NCBI GenBank assembly: GCA_020439995.1
Contig: JAGROY010000031.1
Span: forward strand, 1 to 43,022
DNA from: Verrucomicrobiia bacterium
Lineage (GTDB): Bacteria; Verrucomicrobiota; Verrucomicrobiia; Verrucomicrobiales; DEV007
DNA: 43,022 bases
Direction of reading: 5' to 3'
This document shows, piece by piece, positions 27,182-37,200 of this stretch. The notes under the pieces are model-generated. The model was not told the origin of the DNA. It was given only the letters and a program-made list of their open reading frames with translations, and ran no database searches. How positions within the stretch are numbered: position 1 is the stretch's first letter; each line of letters begins with the position of its first letter. The translations under genes were made by a program, and so were the position numbers.

Positions 27182-29854
27182 ATGAATCGCTCGCCTGTCA
27201 TTTTCTTTCTGCTCATCACCGCCACAGCGATCGTTGCTCGTGGTCAGGCACCCTTTCGTGACCGCGAGACTTTTGCCGCTCAGCCAAGAGAAGTGGAGCA
27301 AGTTCCGCTTTCGGCGTTCGAGCTTGGTGAGGGTTTTGCTGATTCGTTGAAAATGGAGGTCTGGGCGCAGTCGCCACAAGTGTTCTCGCCGGTGGCCATG
27401 GACATCGATCCGCAGGGGCGCATCTGGGTGACAGAAGGCATCGACTACAATGTTGGCAGCCGGATCGAAAGCGGCCAGTCGATTGTGGTGCTCACGGACA
27501 CAGACAATGACGGGCGGGCCGACGAGTCGCACGTGTTTGTGTCAGAAAAAGACGCGCGCAGAGCACCACTGGGCATCGCCGTATTCGACAACAAAATCGT
27601 GCTCTCGGCCACGCCATCCATCACGGTCTACACCGATGTCGACCGCAACACGGTGTTCGATCCGGCGATTGATAAAAAGGAGACTTTCCTGACAGGCGTA
27701 CAAAACAAGCAGCACGATCACACGCTGCACGCAGTGATCGGCGGTCCCAGTGGCCATTGGTACTTCAGCTATGGCAACTGCGGGGCGGATATCAAGACAG
27801 TCGATGGCAGACACTTTCTCTCCGGCTGCTACTACGGCAATCCAGAGGCGATCGGGATGCCCAGTTCCGACGGCCATGTCTACGTGGGCGGAGTGGCCAT
27901 GCGCATCAATCCTGATGGCACCGGGCTCACGCCCATCGGTCACAACATGCGCAACCCGCACGACATGTTTGTCACATCGTTAGGGGATGTTTTTCAAAGT
28001 GACAACGATGACCCCGCACACTGCCGCTCGACCTGGGTGATGGAATTCGGCAACATGGGTTACTCGGATCTGCGCGATGGCAGCCGCTCATGGGAAGAGG
28101 CGGCAAAAACCTGGGAAGAACCGCAGGGCTGGCACCAGGATCTGCGTTATTCAAAATCCCACTGGCGGGAAAACTATCCGGGAGCGACACCGCCAGGAAC
28201 GATCTACGGCGCGGGCTCACCCACGGGCAATGTTTTTATCGAAGGTGACGAACTGGGCGAGCAGTTTCGCGGCACCTATCTCGTCTGCGATATGGTGCGA
28301 AAGGAAGTCATGGCCTGCACGCCGGAGCTCACCGATTCCCAGATCGAAATGGGGCCGCACCGCCCGTTTGTTCGATTGAAGGAAGGATCGAAGGGCGAGC
28401 ACTTCCTGCCCACGGATGTCGTGCTCGGCACCGACGGGGCACTCTACCTGAGCGACTTCTACAATGACACCAGCCGTCGCACCAATCAGGTGTCTGGCAC
28501 CATCTATCGCATTTCGCGAAAGTCGGAATCTGCTCCTGCCGCGCTGCCCAGGATCGATTTTGAATCAGTGCCAGGATTACTGGCGGCATTGAAGAATCCG
28601 GCAGTCAATGTGCGCGCGGAATCCGTCCGTCGATTGATTGCGAAAGGCCCGGCGATCGTCCCGAATCTTGAAGCCTACTTCCGCGATGAGTCCAACAATC
28701 CTTACATTCGCACAAGGGCCGTATGGATTCTCGCACAGGCCGGGGAAGAGGGGCGCGAAGTGGTTCATGAGTTACTCAGTGATGAGGACGAGAATCTGCG
28801 CATCGTCGCCTGGCGCGCCCTGCGCTTTGCCGATCCGGCTGGCGTTCTCAAGCGTGCAGCAACGTTAGTGGACGATTCATCGCTTGCCGTGCTGCGGGAG
28901 GTCGCACTCGCCATGCGTGACTATTCACTTGCCGACTGCGGCGCAGTGCTGGCCACATTGTTCGCCCGCTACGATGGCACGAACCGCTGGTATCTGGAGG
29001 CACTCGGAACCGCAGCCACCGGCAAGGAACGGGACGTCTACCTCGGTCTCGTGCGCGAGCGATTTCAGGACACACCCCCTGCACAATGGGACGCCATTGC
29101 CAGGAACCTCGCATGGCGGCTGTTCACGCCCGAGGCCATCGAAGATCTCGACAAAGTGATGCGCAGTCAGCAGCTGACGCTTGAGGAGTTCCGCCACCTC
29201 GCCATGGCCTACGCCAGCTTCCGCAGCGACCGTGATCGCGCAGATCGGGCCGACAAACTGCAGGCGCTGGCAGAACTTCCGCAATTCGCAGGCGAAGACT
29301 TTCAGATCACCGTTGCCGAGATTCTGGCCAAAGATCTGAACGATCTCAAAGGGGAACTATTGACCACCAGCTACCTCATGCCGAAAACCTTTGGCACCAA
29401 GACTACGCTCTCCAGTGTTGCAACCATCGCCGCGCTCGACGGTCACGCCGACGCAGGAAAAAACAAAGCCCAGACCTGCCTGATGTGCCACAAGATCGAG
29501 GGCCAGGGCGTCGCCTTCGGCCCGAATCTGTCGAACTGGGGCCAGCTCCGCACCATCCCCGAGATCATCCAGGAAATCATCAACCCTGCCGCCAAACTCG
29601 CCCACGGCTACGATACTCCGGTGCGCGTCACTGCAGGCAAAAATATTGCCGAAGGGATCCTCTCAAATTTCAGTTGGCACGCAGGATCGCTGAAGATCAA
29701 AGTCTTCGGTGGCGAAACCAGGAAAATCCTCTTCCGCCAGTCCGGCGCACAAGTCGACCGCCTCGAAAATCACTCCTGGATGCCACCCGCATCCGAAATG
29801 GGCCTCACCGATCAGGACGTGCGGGACATCACCGAGTGGCTGAAGGGGCTTTGA
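27182..29854 (+). CDS. PVC-type membrane-bound dehydrogenase-like protein with C-terminal haem-c domain
   Basis: The 890-aa protein has a Sec signal (VIFFLLITATAIVARGQA), an N-terminal beta-propeller of the PVC dehydrogenase type (residues about 45-430, with PVAMDIDPQGRIWVTEGIDY), HEAT-like helical repeats (about 450-650), and a C-terminal cytochrome-c-like domain. Haem attachment is CLMCH (Cys766, Cys769, His770), with a likely distal methionine in SWMPPASEMG. Such proteins occur in many copies in Planctomycetes and Verrucomicrobia and are thought to oxidise sugars or alcohols in the periplasm; the substrate is unknown. ATG 27182 is chosen over TTG 27170 because the signal peptide starts there. 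Confidence 0.88.
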   Translation: MNRSPVIFFLLITATAIVARGQAPFRDRETFAAQPREVEQVPLSAFELGEGFADSLKMEVWAQSPQVFSPVAMDIDPQGRIWVTEGIDYNVGSRIESGQSIVVLTDTDNDGRADESHVFVSEKDARRAPLGIAVFDNKIVLSATPSITVYTDVDRNTVFDPAIDKKETFLTGVQNKQHDHTLHAVIGGPSGHWYFSYGNCGADIKTVDGRHFLSGCYYGNPEAIGMPSSDGHVYVGGVAMRINPDGTGLTPIGHNMRNPHDMFVTSLGDVFQSDNDDPAHCRSTWVMEFGNMGYSDLRDGSRSWEEAAKTWEEPQGWHQDLRYSKSHWRENYPGATPPGTIYGAGSPTGNVFIEGDELGEQFRGTYLVCDMVRKEVMACTPELTDSQIEMGPHRPFVRLKEGSKGEHFLPTDVVLGTDGALYLSDFYNDTSRRTNQVSGTIYRISRKSESAPAALPRIDFESVPGLLAALKNPAVNVRAESVRRLIAKGPAIVPNLEAYFRDESNNPYIRTRAVWILAQAGEEGREVVHELLSDEDENLRIVAWRALRFADPAGVLKRAATLVDDSSLAVLREVALAMRDYSLADCGAVLATLFARYDGTNRWYLEALGTAATGKERDVYLGLVRERFQDTPPAQWDAIARNLAWRLFTPEAIEDLDKVMRSQQLTLEEFRHLAMAYASFRSDRDRADRADKLQALAELPQFAGEDFQITVAEILAKDLNDLKGELLTTSYLMPKTFGTKTTLSSVATIAALDGHADAGKNKAQTCLMCHKIEGQGVAFGPNLSNWGQLRTIPEIIQEIINPAAKLAHGYDTPVRVTAGKNIAEGILSNFSWHAGSLKIKVFGGETRKILFRQSGAQVDRLENHSWMPPASEMGLTDQDVRDITEWLKGL

Positions 29855-29863
29855 ACAGACGCG

Positions 29864-30160
29864 TCACTCCGGCTGATCGGTTTCAATGCCACTGACGAAC
29901 ACCTCGACCGCTTCGCTGATCCACTGTTCCTTGCTGAGTTCGGACAGACCGTCGCTGCGGCGGAGGAGTCCGCCCATGAGGGAGGCGGTCAAGAGTTCGG
30001 CGAAGGCGAGGGTGTTGATCTTATTGCGCACCAGGCCTTCTTTTTTCATCTTGTCGAGGTAACTGGAAATGTCTTTATGCAGCGGCTTCAGCACGTCGCC
30101 AATCAGCTCTTTCACGAGCTGGGGTCTGCGATGGCCTTCACCGATGAGGGCGCGGGTCAT
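29864..30160 (-). CDS. TetR-family C-terminal domain without DNA-binding part
   Basis: The 98-aa product matches the ligand/dimerisation half of TetR-like regulators: LVKELIGDVLKPLHKDIS, then LAFAELLTASLMGGLLRR, WISEAVEVFVSGIE. The N-terminal helix-turn-helix (about 50-60 residues) is missing. An in-frame TGA lies just upstream of the ATG, and no HTH was found in the other frames before the next gene. GGAGG about 10 bases upstream could allow translation. It may be a truncated regulator or a dimerisation-only protein. It converges with the haem protein, stops ten bases apart. Confidence 0.55.
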   Translation of the reverse strand: MTRALIGEGHRRPQLVKELIGDVLKPLHKDISSYLDKMKKEGLVRNKINTLAFAELLTASLMGGLLRRSDGLSELSKEQWISEAVEVFVSGIETDQPE

Positions 30161-30203
30161 GCCTTCTCAGCCTCCGCTCCCAAGCATTGAAAAGCACCCT
30201 CCA

Positions 30204-30443
30204 TCAGGGCGTCGTCTGATTACTGGCTTCGATGCTATATTGGGTGGCATCTTCGGAGGAGTCAAAGATGGGGCCCAGCGCATCCTCTCGGGACATTTTC
30301 CGTGTCGACGTCCTCGCCTTGCTCTGGCCGAATTCCGCAGTGGTGGTCTGGCAGCCTTCCTGAGCGTGCAGGCCTGCAATGGAACTCGCGATGAGCGTCA
30401 GGGTTAGAGATAGAATTGCAAGGCTACTGCGGTTAGTTTTCAT
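30204..30443 (-). CDS. Small secreted protein (79 aa)
   Basis: The product has a textbook signal peptide (SLAILSLTLTLIASSIAGLHAQ, cleavage near residue 27) and a short polar mature part of about 50 residues. No family was recognised. It lies upstream of the TetR-like fragment on the same strand. The signal peptide argues that this is a real gene despite its length. Confidence 0.55.
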   Translation of the reverse strand: MKTNRSSLAILSLTLTLIASSIAGLHAQEGCQTTTAEFGQSKARTSTRKMSREDALGPIFDSSEDATQYSIEASNQTTP

Positions 30444-30750
30444 GTCAATTGTGATGGTTTATGAGTTCGTTCGTGGTAATTCATCTCGGCCGGGTGCATG
30501 CCGTTTCCATTACTCCGCAAACGGCGCGCGCCGTACTACACGATCTGTGAAAAAGGGTTTTGCGCAGGCCACCTGGGCACGGCACCGGATTCCTGCCCCA
30601 AAGGGGGAATGCGGTGCAAGAAAGCTCCGCGTATCCATGGGCGGCATTACAAGCCTCCGGGATCTTTCGTAACGCAATCATTTCCTGACTTCCGAGAGCT
30701 ATCGACCAGTCCTTGATCTAAGCGGCGGCCATGCTGGGGTACAAAGCCAG

Positions 30751-30858
30751 TCATGACTCCGTGACGCTTTCTCGTTTGACTGCTGTGAAAGCGGCAAACA
30801 GCAGGAAGTTCGGATCGAGAGCATGGAACCGTTCCAGGTAATGTGCTGTTTGAGTCAT
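30751..30858 (-). CDS. Candidate 35-aa ORF with strong ribosome-binding site
   Basis: The ATG at 30858 is preceded by AGGTGA seven bases upstream and encodes MTQTAHYLERFHALDPNFLL followed by FAAFTAVKRESVTES. It is the only plausible coding content seen in the 527-base gap from 30444 to 30970. There is no recognised family, and the length gives weak support. Confidence 0.3.
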   Translation of the reverse strand: MTQTAHYLERFHALDPNFLLFAAFTAVKRESVTES

Positions 30859-30970
30859 CGAGTTTCACCTAAGTTGACGATCAATGCGATCGATGGGAAT
30901 GAGGTATCTCGGCCCGAGTGTTACCAAACATACATATAGGATTCCATGCCCCTCATCCAAATCAGGCCTT

Positions 30971-31255
30971 TCACTCGAGGGTGATTCCAACCAAAAATGG
31001 TGCAGCGGCCTTCAGCTCCGATACAAAATCAATGCTACGAATGGTTTTGTCTGAATGAGGATTCCTCCAGATGACCTCCGAGAGTACCCGTTCGCCGGTT
31101 CCGTTGCCCCACGTTCCTCGCCAGCCAATTCTCTCCTCTGGCAGTTGGTCTTTGTCGCTACCAGCCTGGGACCAGTCAGCGATATCGTTCGGGTAGAAGA
31201 TCGCGGCTTTCACCTGACTGCCGTCTTCATAGTGAATGAGAAAATGAGCGACTTG
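30971..31255 (-). pseudogene. Displaced C-terminal end of the nSTAND-WD40 gene
   Basis: This frame continues the giant protein's sequence once one copy of the 17-bp tandem repeat is removed: ...AGAQVAHFL joins IHYEDGSQVKAAIFYPNDIA, then DWSQAGSDKDQLPEERIGW and ends FLVGITLE. The pattern of a DG turn, a hydrophobic strand and DIADW belongs to a beta-sandwich domain that begins in the main frame at GVTFDLRGVVQLNSGDIPP. About 95 residues are therefore cut off from the protein by the duplication. Without it, the product would be 2,401 aa. Confidence 0.8.
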
Positions 31256-34200
31256 AGAAAATGAGCGACTTGAGCGCCTGCGCTTTCCCTTCCATACTGA
31301 CACGACATCAAGAAGTGGATGGTCTCGGTCGACTGGTGTACCGAGATACCCTCAACCTGATCGGGATAATTTCTCCTCGAAATTTCATTGAAGGTCTTCG
31401 GTGTTTCGTTGGGCACATTGGATCGCGGAGGGATGTCCCCACTGTTGAGTTGGACAACGCCGCGCAAATCGAAGGTGACGCCGTGCAGCGGCCTGAAACT
31501 GAGAGGCAATTCCCGCAAACCAAATCCCTCGATCGCCGGGGGGCTGTCTCTGTGAGCGTAGAGACTTGCATTGTAGAATTTGGAGAGATCGAGCTGTTTT
31601 GGATCCAAGCTACGTGGGCGTGGAGGCGTGGAGGCGATCTCTTGATAGAAGCCGTCTATTTCTGCCTGGGGCCGCCCGAGTGTTCGCAGCAAGGCCATCT
31701 TCCACGCCAGCCAGTATTTCTGTTCGCTCACCTCGTCGAGGGATTCGCTGCCCTTTAGATCGGAGAGACGCCGATTCACCAGCATCATTGCCGTATCGGT
31801 TTCTCGAATATGTTCCAGGACATGAATTGCGAGTGCGCGATGGGCAGCTATATCAGGCATGTCCTCGGATTTCCATTCCTTGAAGTTGGACGCCCAGGGG
31901 AAGAGCTCCTGGTTGGGATCGATGTTAGTGAGAAGCGTCAGTCCAGCAGACAGGCTTTCAGAGGATCTCCACCCATCGGTTGGAGGATATGTGAGAGCAA
32001 GGTCGAAGAGGATGTCCGAGCTGGTGGGAGCGGCTTGATGGATCTCGGCTGCCAGGAGGTGGCGGCCCGGCTCCAGGGTGACTCCCGGGAGAGAGACGTC
32101 TACCCAGGTTTCCTTGTCGGCTGCGCTGATCGCGTTGATCGCCCTTGTTTCGGCGCTGACTTCTCCTTCCGGCATGTTGAGCCGAAGCACTTCCCGGCCA
32201 TCCAGGTAAAGAACGATCCCGTCGTCCCGCAAGACCGAGGCGGAGAGCAGCGATGACTCGGCGGTCCAATCGGCGGGTAGTTCGAACTCCTTTCGAAAGT
32301 AGAAAGCCAACTGTCCAGTGTCCCTTGACCGGAGCTGATTAAACCTCGTGCCATAGGTGATCCCTCCTGCGGTGAGACCACCGTAGCCCATGGGTGTGGC
32401 TCCCGTTTTCCAGCGGCTATCGCCGATGTAATCTAGTTGATTCCACCCGTCACCCGGAGCGCCGAGGTTGGTGTAGTAGTCCCAATTTGCCCCGTCTGGC
32501 AGCACGGTTTGCTGCGATTGCTTTTCGAACTCGTCGAGAAAGACGGCAGCAGGTGAGGGATCCTCGAAGATAGCGGCGGCAGCCCACAAATTGGTGTCCC
32601 AAGCAGCGGTGAACGCCTTTTCCGCCCGGCAAAGCGCCGAGGCGATGAGGAGGCTTCTCGGAGGAATGGCAGAATCTTTCTCATCCAGGGAGTCCAGACG
32701 TGGAGCAAGCGCTTCGACATGCGCATCGAGACTCTGAAGCAATAACTCCCAATGAGTGGCGCGTTCTTCAAGCGGGAGCGACGGGAAATCCTCCTTGAGA
32801 ATAGAGATCAAGCGCTCCCAATCGGCATCTTCGATGAGGAGGCCGAGTCGAACACCGAGTTCGGGAGGATGCTGCTCGAAAACCTGCTTGGCCAGGTGGC
32901 GCAGCGTTCCTGTTGTCCCGCGGCTTTCTCCAAGCGCTCGTTTGCGGATGAGCACGCGAGCCACCGAAGATGTGAGCGCTTCCCACATAGGCTCAGATTC
33001 GCTTGAATCCAGAGCGCTCACTACCGCGTGCGCCGCGGGGAAGTTTCCCTCTTTCAGATAGTATGAAAAGAGCGCCTTCTTTTGCTCCAGAGGTGAAGAT
33101 GCATTCTTGAGAAATGGGAGATACCGATCTTCCACGCGGGCGAACTCGCGTGAGGCCACCGGCGGAAAGAGCCGTTCATTGCGGACACGCCATTGCAATT
33201 CCCCGGCAGCATCTTTGAGGTCGATCACTTCAAGGTATCTCCATGGTTCAGCCATGGTTTCCTCAATAGGCAACTTCGAGACAATGACTCGCCCGTTGTT
33301 GAGGCCCATGATGAGAGTGCGGCCATCCGCATCAAATTCGAGATCTGATACATGGGCGGCGAGCCCCTTTCCAGCGTCCGCAAACTCCCAAACAAGCCCG
33401 CCGGATGCACTCGTCCGGTAGACCTTCGTCTTGAAGCTACCTCCTCCTCCATAAGCGACGAGGCTGCCATCAGGACTGATCGCTGTGCAATAGTTCCATT
33501 GGCTGGTGCCGGGAATTCGTCCTAGAGGTTTTAATGTGGTCAAGTCCCAGAGCTTGGCTTCGTTCCCGTTGACAGAACAGACGCTAAAAAAGCGGCCATC
33601 TCGGCTTACCTCAAGGCCAGTGAACTTGTCATTGTGGGAGCCGAATTCGGAGATCAACTTGGTTTCTCGGGTCAGCGGATCAATTTCCAACAAGTGAATG
33701 GGGCCTCCGCTCACGATCGAGTTGACAATGAATCGCTTGCCATCGGGAGTGAAACTCATGCCTACTGAATTGCCGATAAAAGGTATCGTCCGGGCCACCG
33801 GTTCTTTCTGGTTTTCTAGCGCTGTGTCCCAAAAGTCGACGGGCCAAGCCGTGTTCAAATTCAGGAAATCACCGTCATCGCCCAGCATGCGTGGGCGACT
33901 GGCCAGGGTCTTCCCATCGGGACTGAACGCCATCGTGCAGGGCCCGAGTCCCGAGCTGAGAATCTTGGAATCCCTTGTCTCCAAGTCCCAGAGAATGATG
34001 TTGCCGTTTTCCTCACCGGAAGAACTTGCCAGGAATCGCTCGTCTTGACTCAGCGCAAATACTACGGGCCGAAAGGTATGACCGTTCAGCTCGAACGCGG
34101 GAGTGAGCTGTCCGCCCTCGAGATTCCAGGCCTGCACCGCAGTGGATTCGGCGCCCTTGCCGGCCGTGAATAGGAGCCGCCGACTTCTGGCAAGGGCCAG

Positions 34201-37200
34201 GCTCCGACAGCCGTTCTGGAACCACTTCCCTTCCTGGGAGCCGATTCCCTGGATTTCAAAAAAAGACTCGCGCAGGTCGGAAAGTGACCACATTTGAAGA
34301 ATGCCGTGTCTCGATCCGGTAATCAGCAGGCGCCCGTCGGGGCTCAAGGCGATGGTCGAGATCGCTTCAGGTCCGGGGAACGCGTTGAGCAACGAACCGG
34401 TGGCAGCGTCCCAGATCGCAAGGGTTCCACTGGAGTCTCCAGTGAAAAGAAGTTCTCCAGAACTTCCGAACACGGCAGACGCGTTTGTGGCGCCTCCGGG
34501 CATTTCCAGTGTGAGCGCCTCACTCCAGCTGCCGTCCGGCTGTCTGTTCCACGTCTGGACAACTCCGTCGTCGTGGGCGAGCACCATGGAGAGGCCATCG
34601 GGACTGTATTCAATGCCATCAACTCGGGTATTGTGGAGAGACTCGGGATTAGCGACTGGTCTAACGGGGGAATGGTTCTCGTCGATTTCGTAGAGGACGA
34701 GCTGGGAATCTGTGGGATTGCCAGTATGCCGAAAGACAACCATCTGCTTGCCATCGGGACTGAATTTCAATTGGTTTCCATGAGCGACCCTCACGTTGCT
34801 TCGCTCTTCCAGCGTTCGGATGTCATAGAAGCGGATCGTATTGTTCCATCCCGACACCGCGATCGACTGTTCATCAGGAGACAGGACCAATCCCATGGTC
34901 GGCCAGTCTTGGGGAATAGGAGGGAGGTTCTCACCCGTCTCGACGTCCCAAACAGCGAGCGCTTTGTCCTTGTTGGCGACACTGAACAGTTTTCGGCCGT
35001 CTGGGGAGAAGCACAATTGGGTAATGCGACTCAGATGCGCGTCGATGACATGCTTGAGCCTGCCCGTGTGTGCCTCCCAGATCCGGATGAACCCATATTC
35101 GTCACCGGAGGCAAAGCGGGTTCCGTCATGGCTGAAGTGAATGACCCGGATCCGGCCGGAATGGGCCCCGGTGCCGCCGCCGACCGGTTTGTTGCGTTGG
35201 AGGTCCCATAACTGGAGCCGGTCCGCGGCGCCAGCGGTCGCCAAGAGACGATCGCCGCGGGGTGCCAAGGTGGTACGACTCGTCACATTCGCCTGCAAAT
35301 TCTCCGGCGGATTCGCAGGCATGGGAATATCATGCAGCCGGGACATGCCGGACATGCCGTTGCTGCAATCGAAAATGGACACGGTGCTTTTATACCACCT
35401 CGGGTCCCAAGTGCCGCCGGATTGTGCCCAGCGGACTGCCAGCCGCCGTCCATCGGCTGAAAAGTCGAGACCACGGCACTGGAATCCCAGTGCATTGGGT
35501 GCCCTTCCATTGATCACGTCGGCCTGCACCGCCTCCCATTCGTCACGCAGTAGCGTGGTTTCGACCTCGCGGCTGGCGACATTCCAGATCGTGATAGGAA
35601 GGTGATCGCCGCCGGCGACGAGGAAGCGTCCATCGGAATTGAAGGACAACGACCACAACTTGGCCACCTGTTCCTCACGAACAAATGTCTCTTCAGCGGG
35701 AAGTTCCGCGACTCGTTCAAAGGATTTCCCATCGAGAAGCTGGATGGTGGCGTCCTTGCCTCCGACCGATGCCAGCAAACCGCCGCTTCCGGGCTGGAAT
35801 TCCAGGTCTTCGATCCGCCCGTCGTGCAAATGTTCCTGAACCGGCGCTACCGGCATGTTATCAAAGGATCGCCAGTTTCTCCAAACGTAAACCCTGCCCT
35901 TGTCGTCGCCCATGGCGAGCGTGGCCCCGTCCGGGCTGAAGGCAAGACTGCGAATATCGGGAGCTGACGCATTCGTTTGACCGCCATCACCTCCTTCCCC
36001 GATGGCCTGAGCTTGTCTACTAAGGGTAAAGGGCGTGTTCGGGACTGGAGTGAAACGCTGGTTCTCAACCCGCCAGAAGGCGAGTTCCGCGTCCCCTGCC
36101 AGGGTCAGGAAACCACCGTCGGGACTGAAGGCGAGCACTTCGGGATTCTGAACCAGCGAAGCGTCCAAGGTGGTGACCGCATCGCCGCTGACTCCGTCCC
36201 AGATCCGAACCAGGTGCTCACCCTCAGAGGTACTGGCGGCAAGCCGGCCATCCGGACTGAGGACAGCGCTGTTGATCGAACTGGGATGCTGGGGGAGCGA
36301 GCCGTTTTGCCAGAGCAAGGTCGCTTTGCCGTCCGCTACGCTGAGCTCGCGCGCCCCGTCCCAGCCAGGTTGGCCCTCTTTGAGAAGCACCGGAAACTGC
36401 TTCTTCTGGGCCTCGGTCAAATGCTCCCGTCCGAAACCCTCGAAGCCGAACGCGCGAACGGCTTTCAATCGTGCACTAAAATCGTCTTTTCCATCCTTGA
36501 GGAGCCGGGCATTTGCCAGCCAGGTGCGGCCCTGCGCGTTCTCCGCGGCCGAAGCTGCGTTCTCGGCTTCGCGTGCCGCAGCCCTGGCCACATCCTCCGC
36601 TTCGCTCGCTCTGTGGGATTCCTTTGTTGCCCACACGGCCAAGCCCAGGGCCACTACGAAGGCGGCCACCACCACGGAGGCAAACCGTTTCAACAGGGTG
36701 GCAGTACGCGCCTGCGATTCCGCCAGCGCTTTCGCTTGATCCAGTTCCCGCAGCCGCGCCTCTTCGGCTTCTCGCTGGATGCGATGCGCTTCCGCTTCGC
36801 TTTCGTCCAGAAAAGTCATGGCCCTTTCAAAGCCGCCACCGTATTGATCTGACCAGGCCCGGTTGGGCGCCTCTTCATCCCGCCAGGCGAGTGCGATCTC
36901 CAGGTCCGGATTGTGATAGAGTCCTGCTTTGTCTTCGCCCCGCAAATGGGCGGTGTCGACCAGACGACGATAGATCCGCGCGGATTGCGCCTCGTCGTCC
37001 ACCCAACGTCTCAGCCGTTGCCAGACCCGCATGAGGCTTTCATGGGATAGATCGATCACCGTATCGTCCTCCAGGGCGAGCTCTTCGCCGGGCATGAGAA
37101 AGGTGACGCCAGGCTGCCGATAAGCATCGATGACCGATTTCACGATTGCGTTTTCTTCACCGGCGATCTCGCCCAACACTTTCAGCCGGGTGGGCCGCCT

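Noticed and set aside
30595..30660. Cobalamin-riboswitch-like stretch (GGGAATGCGGTGCAAG)
   Set aside because: Only one box resembles the consensus; the following boxes are missing and no plus-strand gene lies downstream for it to control.
34294..35211. 305-codon plus-strand ORF inside the giant gene
   Set aside because: Antisense to the WD40 repeats, whose motifs are unambiguous on the minus strand; the plus-strand translation resembles no family.
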